Assembly (NCBI GenBank): GCA_033809995.1
Contig: JAPXKQ010000139.1
Coordinates: 1-5,923, forward strand
Length of the DNA: 5,923 bases
Reading direction: 5' to 3'
From: Paratissierella sp033809995
Lineage (GTDB): Bacteria > Bacillota > Clostridia > Tissierellales > Tissierellaceae
Under the pieces are notes generated by a model. The model made no database searches. It was not told the DNA's origin and worked only from the letters and a program-made list of their open reading frames with translations. Of this stretch, positions 5,559-5,923 are shown piece after piece. Made by a program: the position numbers and the translations under genes. Position 1 is the first letter of the stretch. Each line of letters starts with the position of its first letter.

Positions 5559-5923
5559 CTGACCTCTCCTCCCTTCTTCTCTTAAGCAGATCTACAAAAG
5601 CTTCTAATCTCGTTATATAACCTGCCTCCCCCGTCATTTCATCTAATATCAATGTCATAATAGGGAAATTAAAATCCTTACTTACAGTGTTTAATATGCT
5701 TTTTGCAACTATCTCAGGCATACAATTTAAGGGTAGCAACTGAATCACTCCATCAAATCCCTTATTAGCATAATATATAGCAGAACCTACTGTCTCCCGT
5801 CCATGCCCCCCTATCAATGTATCTAAATAAGGTTTGGCCAGTTTGTATTTTTCATTTTCAGTTTTTGAACCAAAGGGAAATTTAGCAACATGATGTTCTA
5901 CCCATATAGTTGGAGTCAAAGAT
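5551..5923 (-). CDS. Acyl-CoA dehydratase activase-related protein (DUF2229/HgdB-like), C-terminal part
   Basis: This is the 3' end of a gene that begins beyond the window; the last 123 codons are visible, ending in TAA at 5553-5551. GGHGRETVGSAIYY, LLPLNCMPEIVA and LDEMTGEAGYITRLEAFVD are typical of the C-terminal part of DUF2229/HgdB-like proteins, which accompany or are fused to activases. The cysteine in LNCMPE is the conserved one expected to bind an iron-sulfur cluster. A TTG at 5919 is in frame, but the frame stays open to the edge and the family is several hundred residues long, so it is not the true start. It overlaps the activase by eight bases, indicating one operon and a joint activator/electron-carrier or reductase module. 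The reaction cannot be named from this part. Confidence 0.88.
   Translation of the reverse strand, partial: SLTPTIWVEHHVAKFPFGSKTENEKYKLAKPYLDTLIGGHGRETVGSAIYYANKGFDGVIQLLPLNCMPEIVAKSILNTVSKDFNFPIMTLILDEMTGEAGYITRLEAFVDLLKRRREERSVG
5561..5574 (-). promoter_or_regulatory. Ribosome binding site within the DUF2229 gene for the activase TTG start
   Basis: Minus-strand AGGGAGGAGAGGTC lies inside the end of the upstream coding region, four to nine bases before TTG 5558. It is the only purine-rich site near the activase N-terminus, so it decides for TTG over the ATG five codons later and suggests translational coupling. Confidence 0.6.

Noticed and set aside
1..5923. tRNA, rRNA, CRISPR array, insertion sequence or prophage signs
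   Set aside because: No cloverleaf-like segment, regularly spaced repeats, transposase motif or terminal inverted repeats were seen. The inverted repeats present are best explained as terminators.

Overview
The window looks like a chromosomal segment of a low-GC, anaerobic, spore-forming Firmicute of the Clostridia type. The basis is AT-rich sequence, strong AGGAGG-type ribosome binding sites, use of TTG starts, a 2-hydroxyacyl-CoA dehydratase activase system, and a cysteine-rich, spore-coat-like protein. I could not place it to genus.

Layout. Positions 1-159 hold the last 52 codons of an unrecognised + strand gene, ending at a hairpin terminator. A minus-strand gene follows (365-1420) for a cytoplasmic beta-propeller-like protein with about six blades of roughly 50 residues and one sialidase-type Asp box. 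Its frame closes just after a run of nine A. One frame over, an open 72-codon coiled-coil tail (174-392) runs on to the terminator. The junction reads A AAA AAG, a classical -1 slippery heptamer, so a 415-residue product is likely, or the gene is a slippage variant or mutant. A divergent + strand gene (1565-2545) encodes a 326-residue protein with 14 cysteines and an acidic tail. It has a possible sigma-K-type promoter, and I infer a spore-surface role.

The right half is all minus strand, in two transcription units. The first enters from beyond 5923: the end of a DUF2229/HgdB-like protein (5551-5923), then an ATP-dependent 2-hydroxyacyl-CoA dehydratase activase (4578-5558), ending at a 24-bp palindromic terminator. 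An extended -10 promoter lies just downstream. It starts the second unit: two paralogous half-size 'Gate' (nucleoside-recognition-type) membrane proteins (4090-4506 and 3616-4080) and a complete HD-GYP protein (2571-3605), which is probably a cyclic-di-GMP phosphodiesterase. This unit ends at a perfect 40-bp palindrome that also terminates the convergent cysteine-rich gene and contains both stop codons.

How they work together. The activase and DUF2229 protein probably form an electron-activating iron-sulfur module. The Gate pair probably forms a heteromeric membrane unit, co-transcribed with a second-messenger phosphodiesterase. The strongest candidates for something undescribed are the frameshift-extended propeller/coiled-coil protein and the Gate-Gate-HD-GYP operon.
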